From positions 4,092,001 to 4,156,000 of the forward strand of contig OY744473.1 in NCBI GenBank assembly GCA_963556145.1: a DNA stretch of 64,000 nt, given 5' to 3'. A program made the position numbers and the translations under genes. The notes beneath the pieces are model-generated. The model saw only the letters and a list, made by a program, of their open reading frames with translations, ran no database searches and was not told the origin of the DNA. Below, in pieces: positions 12,436 to 23,391 of the stretch (the stretch's first letter is position 1; each line of letters starts with the position of its first letter). Source of the DNA: Hygrocybe punicea. Lineage: Eukaryota; Basidiomycota; Agaricomycetes; Agaricales; Hygrophoraceae.

Positions 12436-12461
12436 TACCTATTCTACAGCAGGAGTCATAC

Positions 12462-12810
12462 TGAGTCATAGAATGGTATATGAAATGGAGAGCATAGGAT
12501 ATGACTCATAGGGAGTCATATAGAGGAGAGGCATAGGTTTATGACTCATAAGGAGTCATAATGATGAAAGGCATGGGGGGTTATGACTCATAAGGAGTCA
12601 TAAGAAAGGAAGGCATGGGTTTGTGACTCATACAGAGTCAATTAATGAGTCACATAGGTATTATAATCAAAGGAGGGGGCATAATGAGTCAGAAATAGTC
12701 ATAATTAGTCATGGGTGGTCATAATGAGTCATGGGGGGTCATGAGTATGTCATAAGGGTCATAATTTGTCATGGATAGACCAATGAGTCACATTTGATGG
12801 GAGTGAGTCA
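12462..12810 (-). promoter_or_regulatory. Cluster of ten TGA(C/G)TCA bZIP-type sites
   Basis: Perfect 7-mers TGACTCA or TGAGTCA start at 12462, 12502, 12542, 12584, 12624, 12646, 12685, 12725, 12784 and 12804, mostly at about 40-bp spacing. This is the Gcn4/AP-1-type bZIP binding sequence. The cluster sits between the GATAAGG array and the TATA-like box at 12428-12435 in the minus-oriented LTR, the position expected of an enhancer. Function is inference. Confidence 0.6.
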
Positions 12811-13122
12811 TGTTGCTGGTCCAATCTTGGATGTGTGAATCAAAGGCAAGGGCTGTGCCAGGCTATGCTTCTAGAATCATCTTCCTGAGGCTGTGCTTCT
12901 TGATCAATTGATGCCATGCCATGTGTGTATCCTTATCAGTTAAGAAAAAGATAAGATCAGGGCTGGGCTGTATTTGATCAATTGATGTGAAATATGATGT
13001 GCTTCTTGATCAGGGGATGATGGGTGGCATGTGTTATCTCTATGATTGGAGATAAGGATGTGGCTGTGCTTCTTGTGCTTCTTTGGCCTCTGATAAGATG
13101 TTTTGGGGGCCTTATCAGTTAA

Positions 13123-13312
13123 GATAAGGGTATTCCTTCATTTCCTCTGCATAGATAAGGGTTTTCTTGTATGTCCCTTCTGTAGATAAGGGTTTCCTTG
13201 CATGTCCCTTGTTTAGATAAGGGTTTCATGTATGTCCTATGTGCAGATAAGGATTTCCTGTGTGTCCTATATGCAGATAAGGGTATTCCTTTCTACTCCA
13301 TATGCAGATGGG
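13123..13312 (-). promoter_or_regulatory. Tandem 30-31 bp repeats each carrying GATAAGG
   Basis: GATAAGG occurs at 13123, 13154, 13185, 13216, 13246 and 13276, a spacing of 31, 31, 31, 30 and 30 bp, with a degenerate seventh unit near 13306. Further GATAAG sites lie at 13051 and 13092. GATAAG is the core bound by fungal GATA factors (nitrogen regulators, light receptors). The array lies in the 5' part of the minus-oriented LTR, upstream of its TATA box. Confidence 0.6.
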
Positions 13313-15010
13313 GGCATTCCAGTATGAATGGTCCTTGTAATGTGATGTGTGCTGTAGGGATGGTGACTAGTGACAGCATATTACTATGTTTTGATCCGAA
13401 TCCTGTTTGGATCATGACAGCGGTCGGGATTTCACTCTGCGATAAAGCTAGAGGTACTTTAGCAATGGCTTAACCATATGTTTACATGCAACTCACTTGT
13501 GTTAATAGTGTATTCAGGGCAAAGACGTTGACCCCTGCCTGATCTCCAAAGTGGTCGAGGCGCCAATATGGGTTCAGTATGAGTGCAAAAACAAACATCG
13601 GTTGGTCCAAGGCATGCCACCACTTTTCAATATGTTTCTTCATTCCAGCAGCAAGAGTGCGATTTGGATGGCGATTAAAGTGAAGATAGATCCCTGCAAA
13701 TGCAAGTAGTACTTGGTCAGGGCGAGTGCTGTCACTTTGATTAATATTTGTTCCATAGCAAATAGGCTCAATGTCATTGATTATCATCTTCAGAGTAGTC
13801 CAGAACTCGGTGCTCTCAATGAGATCACAACTCTTGTTTGCATCCTTGGTGAGTTTTGAACATGCTTTCTTGTTCTTCTTCGCTCCAACCTGAGCTGAAA
13901 TAATCTCGTCGCAGCTTAGAATTACTGCTTGGCGGAGGGGTGCCTTAAGTTCATAAAGGCAGCTAAATGTGATGAAGTGTGTTGTCCACCGAGTGAGATT
14001 TGCCACCAGGTACATGAGAACAACCCCATCATTCTTTTGCATCTGTGCCTCATCAAAAATAGCTCGAATGCACTGATGGTTAAGAAGCCATCCAATTACT
14101 TTGGTCACCTCTGCTGCTCCATCAGCTGCCTCAGGGCTCTCTTTGAAGTAGTCTCCAAGAATGAGCTGGAACTGGAAACACCACAACGGATATTATCTGT
14201 TTGCCCATAGAATGATGGTGGAATCATTATCAAATACTCACTTGATGGGCACAGCATGGTGGGTTACAAAGCCATCCTCACTCGCCAACTAGCTTCTTAT
14301 GGCCTGCTTGACTTCCACCATCATTGTTGCAGCAAAAGCAAATGATAATCACTTCATAGACCTCCTCAGCTTTGTCAATCATATCTGCGAATGCCTTGCA
14401 CATTGATGGTCGATCCTTTTTATCCCCGTTTGTCTTTATAAGATCAATTAAATATGACTATTTATTGTCAGAATATGATTTTTTCATGGAACTGGATGCT
14501 CACCTTGAATCCAACAGATATGTTTACACCATTCACTGAATTCTTACTATTATCCTTCCAGCCATCAGAACTAGGACAAATCTTGGTAAGATCTTATTCA
14601 TTGACAAGGTGTTCATGCTTACGAGAGTGTACTGTATCTACCCTTTAGAGCTTCTCATAGTTGTACCTCCACCTTGGAACTCTCCTTGTCGAATAGATGA
14701 CCTGCCAGTATCTTCCTTGGGGATGACATCAAATGCCAATGATTGGAAAAGAAGAAAGAGTTTAACAACCTCGGGATCCTCTGTCCATTGAAACGGGAGG
14801 TTGGCTGAGATAGTTGCTCGTAAGAACTGTTTCTTGACCATTGCCACTTGTTCATCATTAAATGGGATTGACATGCCCTTGTAGACTTTAAGTTCAGTCT
14901 GTGTGAGGGCTCTTTCTACATTTGAGAAGAGTTTCCTCTTCTTTTGTGATGGCCCCACCTCCTCACCGCTTTCATCACCGACATTAGTGCCAGCATCTTG
15001 GCTGCCACAT

Positions 15011-15671
15011 TGTGACGGTGAGTTCTGTTGTAGACCCAGAATGGGAATCTACGGAAAGGGGTGATCAGCTAAGAAGTGATCAGAGGAATTTAGTTTCTTT
15101 TAGAAAGGTCTAGTCAGTCCAACCCGAATCCAGAGGTTCTGGAATCAGAGGGTGAGTGTGGGGAAAGGATGAAGACAAGTATAGACGATACGAAGAGAAG
15201 ACTAAGAAATGGAACTGAAGCGTGACGATAAGACGTGAGGGGGAATGGTATCCTGTATTTTCTATATGTCTGGGTGTCGGTATTTTCTATATAGTTTGTG
15301 TTGGTATTTTCTATATGGTTTGTAGTATAAATGTGCTACTTTTATACTACTGTGAGGGATCCTGTGCTGTAGTAACCATGTACTACAAGCGAAGGCTGTA
15401 AATGATAGGGGGAGTGGAGTGGAGGAATGGTGGAGTGGTGCTATGTACTAGGAGATGGGAAATGCAGATACATGATATAACTATATACGTACTGATTCCG
15501 GGTTGTTAGGGACATTGCATCTTGAGTAGGAATGATTCTGGAGGTGGAGTCCGGAGCAGAATCGATAGAAAGAGCGGAATCGAGCGGAATCGATGATATG
15601 GGAATGGGAATGGATGGGAGCGGTGTCTGATATGAAGGGGAAACGGATCCACATGATCTGGAGCCTCTACA
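15011..15671 (-). mobile_element. Solo LTR of the gypsy-B family inside hAT-1
   Basis: On the minus strand it starts TGTAGAGGCTCC at 15671 and ends CTCACCGTCACA at 15011. It matches the two LTRs of the 52797-57726 element over its length, including the paired TATACTAC-rich promoter region and the CTGATCACTTCTTAGCTGATC stretch, but is more diverged. No direct target duplication is visible (flanks ACAT and ATGT), so it may have rearranged after insertion. Confidence 0.75.
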
Positions 15672-16593
15672 ATGTAGCTCTCTAGCCACCCTTCATGCAG
15701 CTGAAGTTGCATAGGGACATGGTTTCATACCAATAAGGTGGGAAATCATAACCCCTTTCTCACCCCGAGTATGTCCAGCTGCAGTACAGGCAACGACACT
15801 TCAGAACACAACTTTTCAGTGATTTCGGTGAGGTCCTCACCATCTTTGAACCATTGCTTATCTTTAACCATTGGAATATCAGGGTCACCATCTGTGTCAA
15901 GTGGCATCTTGGTTGCAGCATGATGAGATACACATCCCAGGCAGTATGCTTTATAATGTGAACTGTTTTGCTTTGCTCCTGTATAGAAGAATTTCCAAAG
16001 TGGTCCTTTGCTTGGTGGCATGAAGATTCAGGACAGTAGATGTGAAGTGGGTAAGAATCCATAAGATTGAATTTGATGCAAAGTATTTACAAATCACGTG
16101 TTGTGTATCACGTGAGGATTTTAAGGGTTAGTTAAGGATTCAGAACCTCATCCAACCATAACCCTTAAGAATATTAAGGCTTAAGCTTAAGTTAAGCCCT
16201 AAGCCTTAAGTCCAACACTGAATCAGCAAAAACCTGAGTTGCAAGGTCAGGTGATGCATCCAAAGTACCACAACGTTGACTTTCTAAAATACACGAAGCA
16301 TAAGTGTAAAATTAGAATTATGTCTATGTACAAATTTAGCAAGTTGTAGCGCAGTGATCCTTATCTCTGCCCATCAACAACTTGTGTCGCTCGATTTCTT
16401 CTCTGCTCTAACAGAGCCTTCTCTTTCCCCTCTCTTTCCTCTGCACTCACTACCTATCAATCCAATCAAGCCTCCACTTCTTTTCGACCCCGCTCTCATA
16501 CACTGCCCCGACTAGGCCTCCGCTGCCTATACCCATACTCAGGCTCCCCTTGTCAACACTCACACAACCAAAGCTCAAGCGATTCAGATACTA

Positions 16594-17382
16594 ATGAACA
16601 TCTGGCAGCTCAGGAACAACATTGACAAACAGCAATGGTGTAACCAGATACACAACAAAGTCATCCAACAGGAAGAACAACTCGAAGCCCAAGTCGCAGC
16701 AGATCAGTTAGCCATCACAACCACCGAAGAACAACAAACCCTCTGTAAAGAAGAAATGAAGAAGAACAAGACCAAATACATCCTGATCCCTGACCGCCCC
16801 ATGCCCACCATAACCCTGGTCATCCCTTCCACCTATGCCACCAGGAAGATGCACAAAGGTGAATATGTAGAGCTATGGTATTACACTAATGATGGCCTTG
16901 ATGAGGCCCTCTGGAACCCCACCTCCATAGACGATGACGCCATGGTCATCGCTCACAAGGCAGATGGCTCCACCTCCTGGGTCCTTGCCGCCTCCACCCA
17001 TAATGCCAACAAAGTGCTCAACGACAAAGACATCAAATGGGAAGACCTTTGCCAAGCTGTTCCAAGGATGATAGTAGCCATGGAAGAAGCCGATTGGCCC
17101 ACCGACCATGTTGCCATGCTTGTCTCCTTCTAGGGCAAGCTACAAATCCACAAGATGAGATCCTCCCGTGGCCCCCTAGACCAAAAGACACTAATCCTCT
17201 ACCAAGCACGCCAGTGATGACTCTGGCACATCGCCATCCCCACACCTGCAGGCGCATACAACTTATCCATCATCAATGAAGACATACTACGCCAGACCAA
17301 AGAAGAAGTCTATTGGGATGACCAAAGAATCAAAGACAATGAGTGGGATTTCCAGGTCAGTCCCCCCCTCTTGAATCATTAA
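16594..17382 (+). pseudogene. Decayed repeat-family protein gene (function unknown)
   Basis: One frame runs from 16594 to a TAA at 17380-17382 but is broken by TAG at 17131-17133 and tandem TGA TGA at 17215-17220. Readable parts include WQLRNNIDKQQWCNQIHNKV, a Gln/Glu-rich helix, ILIPDRPMPT, GEYVELWYYTNDGLDEA and, after the stops, LWHIAIPTPAGAYNLSIINE. I associate this text with a high-copy protein family of unknown function in mushroom genomes. The frame also shifts upstream of 16560. The three stops fit G-to-A or C-to-T changes at Trp and Arg codons. Confidence 0.7.
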
Positions 17383-18072
17383 TCCCAGCTAATCCTTTCG
17401 TCTTCACCCATCATTCCCACACGCTCCCCTCTTACCACCGCACACCATTCGTGACGCCACAACCGCCACCCTCTACTGCCTTCTTATACCATCCACACAT
17501 TACCTCACACTGCCTCACTTGCACTGTGCATGCCACACATTGCACCATGCATGCCATCACACTGCCTCTTTTGCACTTCGCTGTCATGACCCCAAATGGT
17601 TTTGGGTGTAATGTCACGGGTTCACCATCGGACCACGGACTTAGATATTTAAGTGCAACACTATGAATGCACACCTACACTCATTAGTACCCATTCTATA
17701 CTTTTCCACATTATGCATGCTAGTGAACAGACATAAATAGCATATATGCTTACCTTTATATCATTTATTATGGCTTCACTAGCAATGTCCAGACCTAGCT
17801 GTTTATGTATGGTGCACAGAGGCACATCCCCCACTCATTAGTATTTATTATATATTTCTCTGTATTGCGCATGCAAGGAGACAAGCCCAACTAGCATTCT
17901 TACCTATATTAGCAGTAATGGATTGATTACAAATCTTGTTTACTTGTATTGATCAAAAGCGGCTCAGCTAGATAATGGGAAATGATTAGATAAGATGTGA
18001 ACAAGAGGATGATAAGATAGTGATAAGATAGGATGCAGTGATAGTCTGCTTACATAAAGATAATGGAGGTCT

Positions 18073-18215
18073 ATTGTTCTGATCAGTCCATTGTTCTAAA
18101 CAGTCCAAATGGAGATAGAGCCCATTGTTCACAGCCTCTTTGATGCCATCCATTGTTCTCGTGACTCAGTCCCATTGTTCTCACTTTCCCATTGTTCTCA
18201 GTCCCCCATTGTCCT
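18073..18215 (+). promoter_or_regulatory. Cluster of ATTGTTC repeats upstream of a TATA box
   Basis: ATTGTTC occurs at 18073, 18090, 18124, 18152, 18174 and 18191, with a variant ATTGTCC at 18207; most copies read CCATTGTTCT. The reverse complement AACAATGG fits the core bound by HMG-box (Sox/MATA-HMG-type) proteins. GATAAGAT sites lie just upstream (about 17990-18030) and TATAAATA follows at 18223-18230. Confidence 0.5.
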
Positions 18216-18222
18216 CCAACAG

Positions 18223-18230
18223 TATAAATA
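18223..18230 (+). promoter_or_regulatory. TATA box of LTR family 1 copy
   Basis: TATAAATA directly after the ATTGTTC cluster; likely core promoter of this LTR. Confidence 0.5.
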
Positions 18231-18683
18231 GGGCACCCAAATTCCAGTAGTCAGTAGGATTTCTCCCCTCACCAATCAGTAGTCAGTCTCAGTCTGGGTT
18301 CACACAGTGTGATCCCTCATTCTATTAGTACTAGTAGTTGCTCATTGTAGTAGCTAGTGCTTGTAATCCAGTCCAGTGCACTCTCATTCTATCATTCTCT
18401 GAGTTCTCCTTGTCAATTAAGGAGAATTCACTCAGTCCAATCAGTCCAATCAGTTCATTAGTCAGCATTAGTCAGCTAGATACATTTCTAAGGCTAAGGT
18501 TTCATCCTAAACAAAACAGAGTATTCAAAAGGTATTAAAGATATCCCTGAACTAGTAGCCAATATGCGTTTGAAGCTTCGGATTTAAGTCAGATATTATA
18601 ATACCCAGAGATACTCTTGATTGAATAGGCCCTGTAACCAAAACAATTCATATTAAATTGGTGAATATTGCTGTCAGTATTCA

Positions 18684-20330
18684 TGTTACATTTTTCAACT
18701 CCGCAACTCCGATTCCGACTCCACTACCCACGATGACGATTCCACTTTACCATACCTTCCTTTTTCGTTCCCCTTTACCTTTTGTCTTCTTTTGGACATT
18801 GTTGTTTATTCTTGTCCTTGTTCTCTTTTCTTCCTTTCTTCTTCTAGAACAATCCAGACCGACCATGGACATCTCCCACGTGACCTTGTTGTACCCGAAT
18901 AGTCTCCTTGCCGATGGACGTCACCGACATTGTCTTTTCCCTTCGATATCTTGTTTACGCTATCCCACGACAAACCGATCACAATGGCTGTACTCCCGAC
19001 ACAGCTCATTACTGTAATTGTTATTGGCAGCATTGCCATCACCTTCCTGATCGGTTTCTACCTTGTTATGATCTATCTTTGGCATCGGCACCGAAACCCT
19101 TCCACCATTGATACTTCTGACTTCCACCTCAACAATATATCGACACGTAATTGACAATTGCCATTCCCGGATATTTGGTTTCCATATTCGTACCCTGTGC
19201 CCACCATTATCCTCCCTGACGATCCGACGACATTCCTCACCTGCATGCGAACTCTGAACAATCCCCGATCACGGGACATTTCACTGTTCTCTCTAATCCG
19301 ACCATTGCCGAAGCACATTCTTTTGGACTTCGACCACAGACCATACGACTTCCCAAACAGTGAACCAACCCCTATCGCATATTGTTCGCACGACACCGCT
19401 TCAATGCAGTACCCGACGACTTGTTCCCACAGCTTGTCACTCATGCCATGACTCGAAACCTGGACCCACATTCATTTATCTTTTTCCATCTTTCATCTTG
19501 ATACCTCCCACACTCGTTTACAATGATACCCTTTCTTGGACGAATACCGACATCAAGTGGACCTTCTTGTTCCACAAACAAGACAAGACATCGCTCCTCG
19601 ATACGTCATCAACACAGACATCATCATCCGGTACAGCTTGTGCTGTTCACATGTCTGACCTCGATTAGCCCACTGTCCTAGTTGGTTTTTTCCTTTATAC
19701 ATTCCTTCATTTTCTTTCATACCAACCTTGCCGTTACATCCACACCACCTCAAGACATTCTCATCACCAACCCCACACTGGACGATACCCATCTTCGACC
19801 CGACCGTGCAATGCACTTGCCAGACTGCGCACTTGCCTGTTGCAGCAAGTGTAGACCCCGAATAGGCAATTCTGCACATCACATGATCTGATGACAAATC
19901 ATCCGAGTCATCCGGACCCCCTCTATTCCTCAATGACACCCGGGCCTCCAGTTGGATCGCGAGAACATTGACATGAGGACGCCTCATGTACGCCTCATGG
20001 TGAACACATGGTAGAGTTGGACATGTTATGGCTTCATGGTTGTATTTCTATTTACCTCCCCTCAAGACCAGTCACTATATATACTGTTCTTGTTGTTGGT
20101 TCGGACTTTTTCTTCTTTCCTTTCCTTACGTTTAGTCTGGTTCTTGGGGCAGACTCATCTTGTTTTGGGTAACCCCCACGGCTCGCAATGACATTAGACC
20201 TTGACCCCCCCGTCTTAGCAGTGTTGTCTTAGCTGTAAGCAACAATGAAAGCTGCTGTTCTCCCCTCTGGAAGCCGATCCCCTGTTAAGTTGATTGTTGC
20301 CGGAGCCCGCTGCAGAAGCGATCCGTAACA
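18684..20330 (+). repeat. Element X 5' LTR
   Basis: 1647 bp, TGTTAC..GTAACA ends, essentially identical to 23392-25038. Every reading frame within it is duplicated in the other LTR. Confidence 0.92.
18984..19154 (+). CDS. Possible LTR-encoded 56-residue membrane microprotein
   Basis: The frame starts MAVLPTQ, has a strongly hydrophobic segment of about 25 residues (ITVIVIGSIAITFLIGFYLV), then a basic-aromatic stretch IYLWHRHRNP and a polar tail. That is the layout of a single-pass membrane peptide with a basic cytosolic flank. The identical frame is at 23692-23862 in the 3' LTR, and a diverged copy at 30339-30509 keeps the same length without indels. Between the first and third copies I count 9 substitutions, 6 of them synonymous and 3 mild. 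Translation is unproven; a larger overlapping frame starts at 18930. Confidence 0.35.
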   Translation: MAVLPTQLITVIVIGSIAITFLIGFYLVMIYLWHRHRNPSTIDTSDFHLNNISTRN

Positions 20331-21284
20331 AAAGACTAAACGTCTCCCAACTCCCCCAACATTCAACTTTCGACATGAACGAACGAACTCCCTCCTCTCT
20401 CCCTCGTCCTCCCCTACACCCTCTTCCTCTTCTCCTCCTCCCGACTTTATTCATCCCTCAACCCTGACCCCACACGAATGGACGAACGAACGATGCTAGC
20501 CTGTTACTGATGCAGACCTGAAATCTGTTGATGTACACTAGCCACCCGGACCCCTGAACGAATGTTGAATACTCCGAATGGTCAACCTCAAGACTGCCGC
20601 CCTGCGAATTATTTATGGTTTATCCATAATAATTGCTCAAGCCCAATCCTGGAACCCCTGACTAACGTCACCACTGTCATTCCGCTACTTCAATACGATA
20701 ATTACGACATGAATGATGCAATGGACATGACTTGTCATTGCCCCAGATGCAGAAGGACACTGCTAGACAAACCAATCGCCTTCGGTATCCCACCTTCATG
20801 ATTCAAATATGTTTTGGTTGTACCAGACATATTATGACTCCCTCTCCCTGGACGAACTGAAATCAACGAACCCTTCAAACCACCTTCCTTCCTACCCTTC
20901 CTACCACCTCCTCCCTCCCATCTCCCCACCAAATGCAGAAAGCCCAGAGAAAGCCAGTACGCATATGAAACCCCGAATCCTGTGATGACCTGTACATGTT
21001 GTAACAAAGAGAAGTGGTTGATCTTAGTAGTCTGTTGGAACAGATGAAAGGGGACCCTCTTTGTTTGACATGGATGAACAAAGGACCAAGACTATAATGA
21101 TTGTCATGAACGGAACACATACAAAATACCACTCCTTACCAATTTGGATAGCGCGGATCGGCATATCAGGTGATATCCCGCTACACACCCTCTTTTCTAG
21201 AAGTTTGATCCCCGATCATACATACGAATCCACGAGGCAACCAAGACCCTGGTACATGGACCGATCACTGGAAACTCCGACACG
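20331..21284 (+). other. Element X leader region, no gene recognised
   Basis: Follows the 5' LTR. It contains a pyrimidine-rich stretch (20340-20470) and a short frame at 20562-20801 with a CHCPRCRR motif that is too short to interpret. No standard TGG-starting primer-binding site directly follows the LTR (the next bases are AAAGACTAAACG). Confidence 0.5.
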
Positions 21285-22246
21285 ATGCTGACAACGAGGC
21301 ATGGTAATTACCGAAGACGGAAAACTTCTTTAAACCACCCACCTGTCGTCACCCTGGCCAACCTCTGCCCTCCAGGCCATCCCTACCCGTGGCCTGCCCG
21401 TCGCTGGTGGCAGTGCGATCTTGCCTGGTTCCCTCTCAACCGACCTAACGACTGGGTCGACTACATCAGCTGGAACGATCCTCGCATTCCACACCTCGTC
21501 TTCCTTCCACGATCCGTGACACCGGTCCTTGACGAATTACACCGTCTCCTGGGTGGTCTACGGATCACTGAGCAAAGAAATCGTCGAAGCCAATTCCTCC
21601 TCCAGCGTCTCCAATACATTTTGGACGAGGAACTTCCTCATCATCGATTCATTGTTCGCATCCCCGCTCCTCGTCTTGCACCCATACCCCAGAATCATCG
21701 TGACACACGTATCGTCCAGCATCCTCGACACCATCCCCACCGTCGACATCAACGATGAGTCTCGACGTACCCTTTATCTTCGATGATCTGGACAATGAGC
21801 TATATTTTGGTGCAGTGAATATTTGCAGTGAAGAACATCCGACTCCCCCCATTGATGACTTTGATGCGTACATGGACAGTCTCACTGATCTCCCGACACC
21901 CCCTCGAAAAGTAACCCACCAGCTGCACATAGAGATGGATGATGAATACCGAGCATGGTTGTATTCTCCACCTCTTGTCTCGCTCCAAACCCAGTCACGT
22001 CGCCGCTCTCCACTTCTTCCCCAATCCCAGAAAAAGAAACTCGACCGTGCACACCGTTCTGACGGCCATAACATGCAGAACAAACGCTCAAGACATGGGA
22101 CCAAAGAACCTGATTATCATCGTCATGCTTTATTTCGTGCAATGCATGAGCGTATGGTGAAGGGGAAGGGGAATGACATCCATGGATTGGATTGGAGATT
22201 GATGTTGTTTGTGAAAGGATACACCCCCGTCATGTATGATTCATAG
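21285..22246 (+). CDS. Two overlapping unknown ORFs in element X interior
   Basis: ORF 1 (21285-21758, 157 codons) is Trp/Pro-rich early (GHPYPWPARRWW) and basic late. ORF 2 (21755-22246, 163 codons) begins at an ATGA overlap in the -1 frame, is acidic (DDLDNELYFGAV, DDFDAYMDSLTDLPTPP) and ends basic with GLDWRLMLFVKG. These are the only sizeable frames in the 3 kb interior. They could be one protein made by -1 frameshifting or two proteins, perhaps gag-like, but no zinc knuckle or known motif is visible. Function unknown. Confidence 0.4.
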
Positions 22247-22390
22247 AATGGACTTTCCCCTGTATGCAAACAACCTCGACATTATTTACACCAACGAAAA
22301 CACCCAGAAGAAGAAACAGAATACCCAGAAACAGAAGAGAAGAAACAGAAATGGAATGGACAGATGGAACATGACCATAGAGAAACATGT

Positions 22391-22510
22391 AGCAGGTTCT
22401 CTCACCAGCTATAAAAATAAGAGACGAAGTAGCAGGTTCTCTCACCGGCTATACAAATAAGAGATGAAACAGCAGGTTCTCTCACCAGCTATATAAGTAA
22501 GAGATGAATA
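22391..22510 (+). repeat. Three 40-bp tandem repeats in element X
   Basis: AGCAGGTTCTCTCACC recurs at 22391, 22431 and 22471, each followed by a GCTATAnAAATAAGAGA-like stretch. No coding role seen. Confidence 0.8.
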
Positions 22511-23391
22511 TCCGAAATGATATAAAATCTACGATCCCCAGACGCATGCATGATCGCTATAAGCCGTAGAACAAACCTTGATGTCTATGGACACCAAAAC
22601 CGAACCAGAAGGATACTGGTTATCAAACCAATGACCTCCAATTCCATGTGGAAAGGAACCCGATGTGCTGCTGACCAGTATGGCAGTAAATGCACCAGAA
22701 AAAGAAACAGTGAAGAATGAATCCCCATCCGAAACCCTTTGCCAATGTATAACTTGGAACTGGCAACTCTTTCACCTCCCTTATCCTGAATTCCCAAACA
22801 TCTTCTGACCGACACCAGACCCTGTTGCATTCATGGAATATGAAGAAATCTCGCACACCATTTGAGTGTAGGAAATCCACGATCAGTCAACAACACCGAT
22901 ATCTGAAACGATATAAATCTATGCCCATTCAAATGTCCGTAATGACTATAAACTTCTGACACCCCAGAACTCCCTGACATCCAGAACTCCCTCATCCCAA
23001 AAATGCCGACCACCTAATTCTCTTTAAACCGAAAACCCTGAATGAACACCTGGACCCCGACGACCTTTATCTCCTTTCAACCCGACACCCTTGACGACTT
23101 AATGACAATACAACAATGACCCCTGATTATCTACAATGACAAAAAATGACAAAAAACGATTGGACGAACCCGAATATAATTCCTTTGAACCCTTGTAACT
23201 CAGTAACGTCTTCATGATTTAATGACCTTGGGACTGACATTTTTTCCTTCATCATGTCTTTATTTTCTTGCCGACCTTGATCATGTCGTTAAACTGTCTG
23301 TTCTTTCCTTGTGTTTTTTTCCTTGTTCTTTGTTTCCCTTGTTCTTTGTTCTTCCGGTTAATCGGGACGATTCCCCTTGTTCCGGGGGTAT

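Larger units (their letters stand above)
11535..13419 (-). mobile_element. Solo LTR, 1.9 kb (LTR family 1), inserted in hAT-1
   Basis: In the minus orientation the sequence begins TGTCATGATCC at 13419 and ends CCCATGCAAAACA at 11535, i.e. TG..CA ends. It is flanked by the 4-bp repeat GCGG (11531-11534 and 13420-13423). Excising it with one GCGG copy restores the hAT transposase frame exactly, which fixes both ends. It resembles the LTR starting at 17582 (same TGTCATGA start and the shared AGCTTCGGA region near 12080 and 18575). No second LTR or pol is present, so this is a solo LTR, unusually long. Confidence 0.85.
10588..16021 (-). pseudogene. hAT transposase pseudogene
   Basis: Pieces in order on the minus strand: start at 16021 with a BED-type finger (FFYTGAKQNSSHYKAYCLGC); 14958-14638 (NLPFQWTEDPEVVKLFLLF); 14186-13482, the core RNase-H-like region (NHQCIRAIFDEAQMQ, LANLTRWTTHF, LILNPYWRLDHFGD); then 13480-13420 plus 11530-11090, the dimerisation region (NLAILLLGIVVNQAGNERDFS); and the tail ending at stop 10588. 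Removing the LTR at 11535-13419 restores a continuous frame reading YRRVKSRPPRHPMTDEE. A TGA at 11175-11173 interrupts the conserved KIKKT-x-LRN motif where an Arg codon is expected. The gene would have encoded a nuclear cut-and-paste transposase and is now dead. Confidence 0.85.
9308..16220 (-). mobile_element. hAT-1: decayed hAT transposon with nested insertions
   Basis: Terminal inverted repeats begin CAGTGTTGGACTT at 9308 and end AAGTCCAACACTG at 16220. The internal minus-strand gene is a hAT transposase from BED-finger N-terminus to C-terminal dimerisation region. Four later insertions split it: foldback elements at 9368-9929 and about 9951-10530, a long solo LTR at 11535-13419 and a gypsy-B-type solo LTR at 15011-15671. 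No clean 8-bp duplication touches the ends, but ATCAGCA occurs 4 bp outside the left end (9297-9303) and 1 bp outside the right end (16222-16228). Confidence 0.85.
17582..18683 (+). mobile_element. LTR family 1 copy, 5' part (split by element X)
   Basis: Begins TGTCATGACCCC like the solo LTR at 11535-13419 and shares with it the region GTTTGAAGCTTCGGA near 18570. It is interrupted at 18683 by element X and resumes at 25039. It is diverged from the 11.5-13.4 kb copy, above all in the enhancer region. Confidence 0.65.

Noticed and set aside
13123..13312. Regular 31-bp repeats resembling a CRISPR array
   Set aside because: The whole unit repeats, there are no unique spacers, it lies inside an LTR, and the genome is fungal. 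Reported as a GATA-site tandem array instead.
15011..15671. Target duplication for the solo gypsy-B-type LTR
   Set aside because: Flanks ACAT and ATGT are inverted rather than direct; no true duplication claimed.
19158..19987. Other frames within the element X LTRs
   Set aside because: They carry no motif, and in the diverged solo LTR several are shifted or stopped; only the 56-residue frame keeps length in all three copies.
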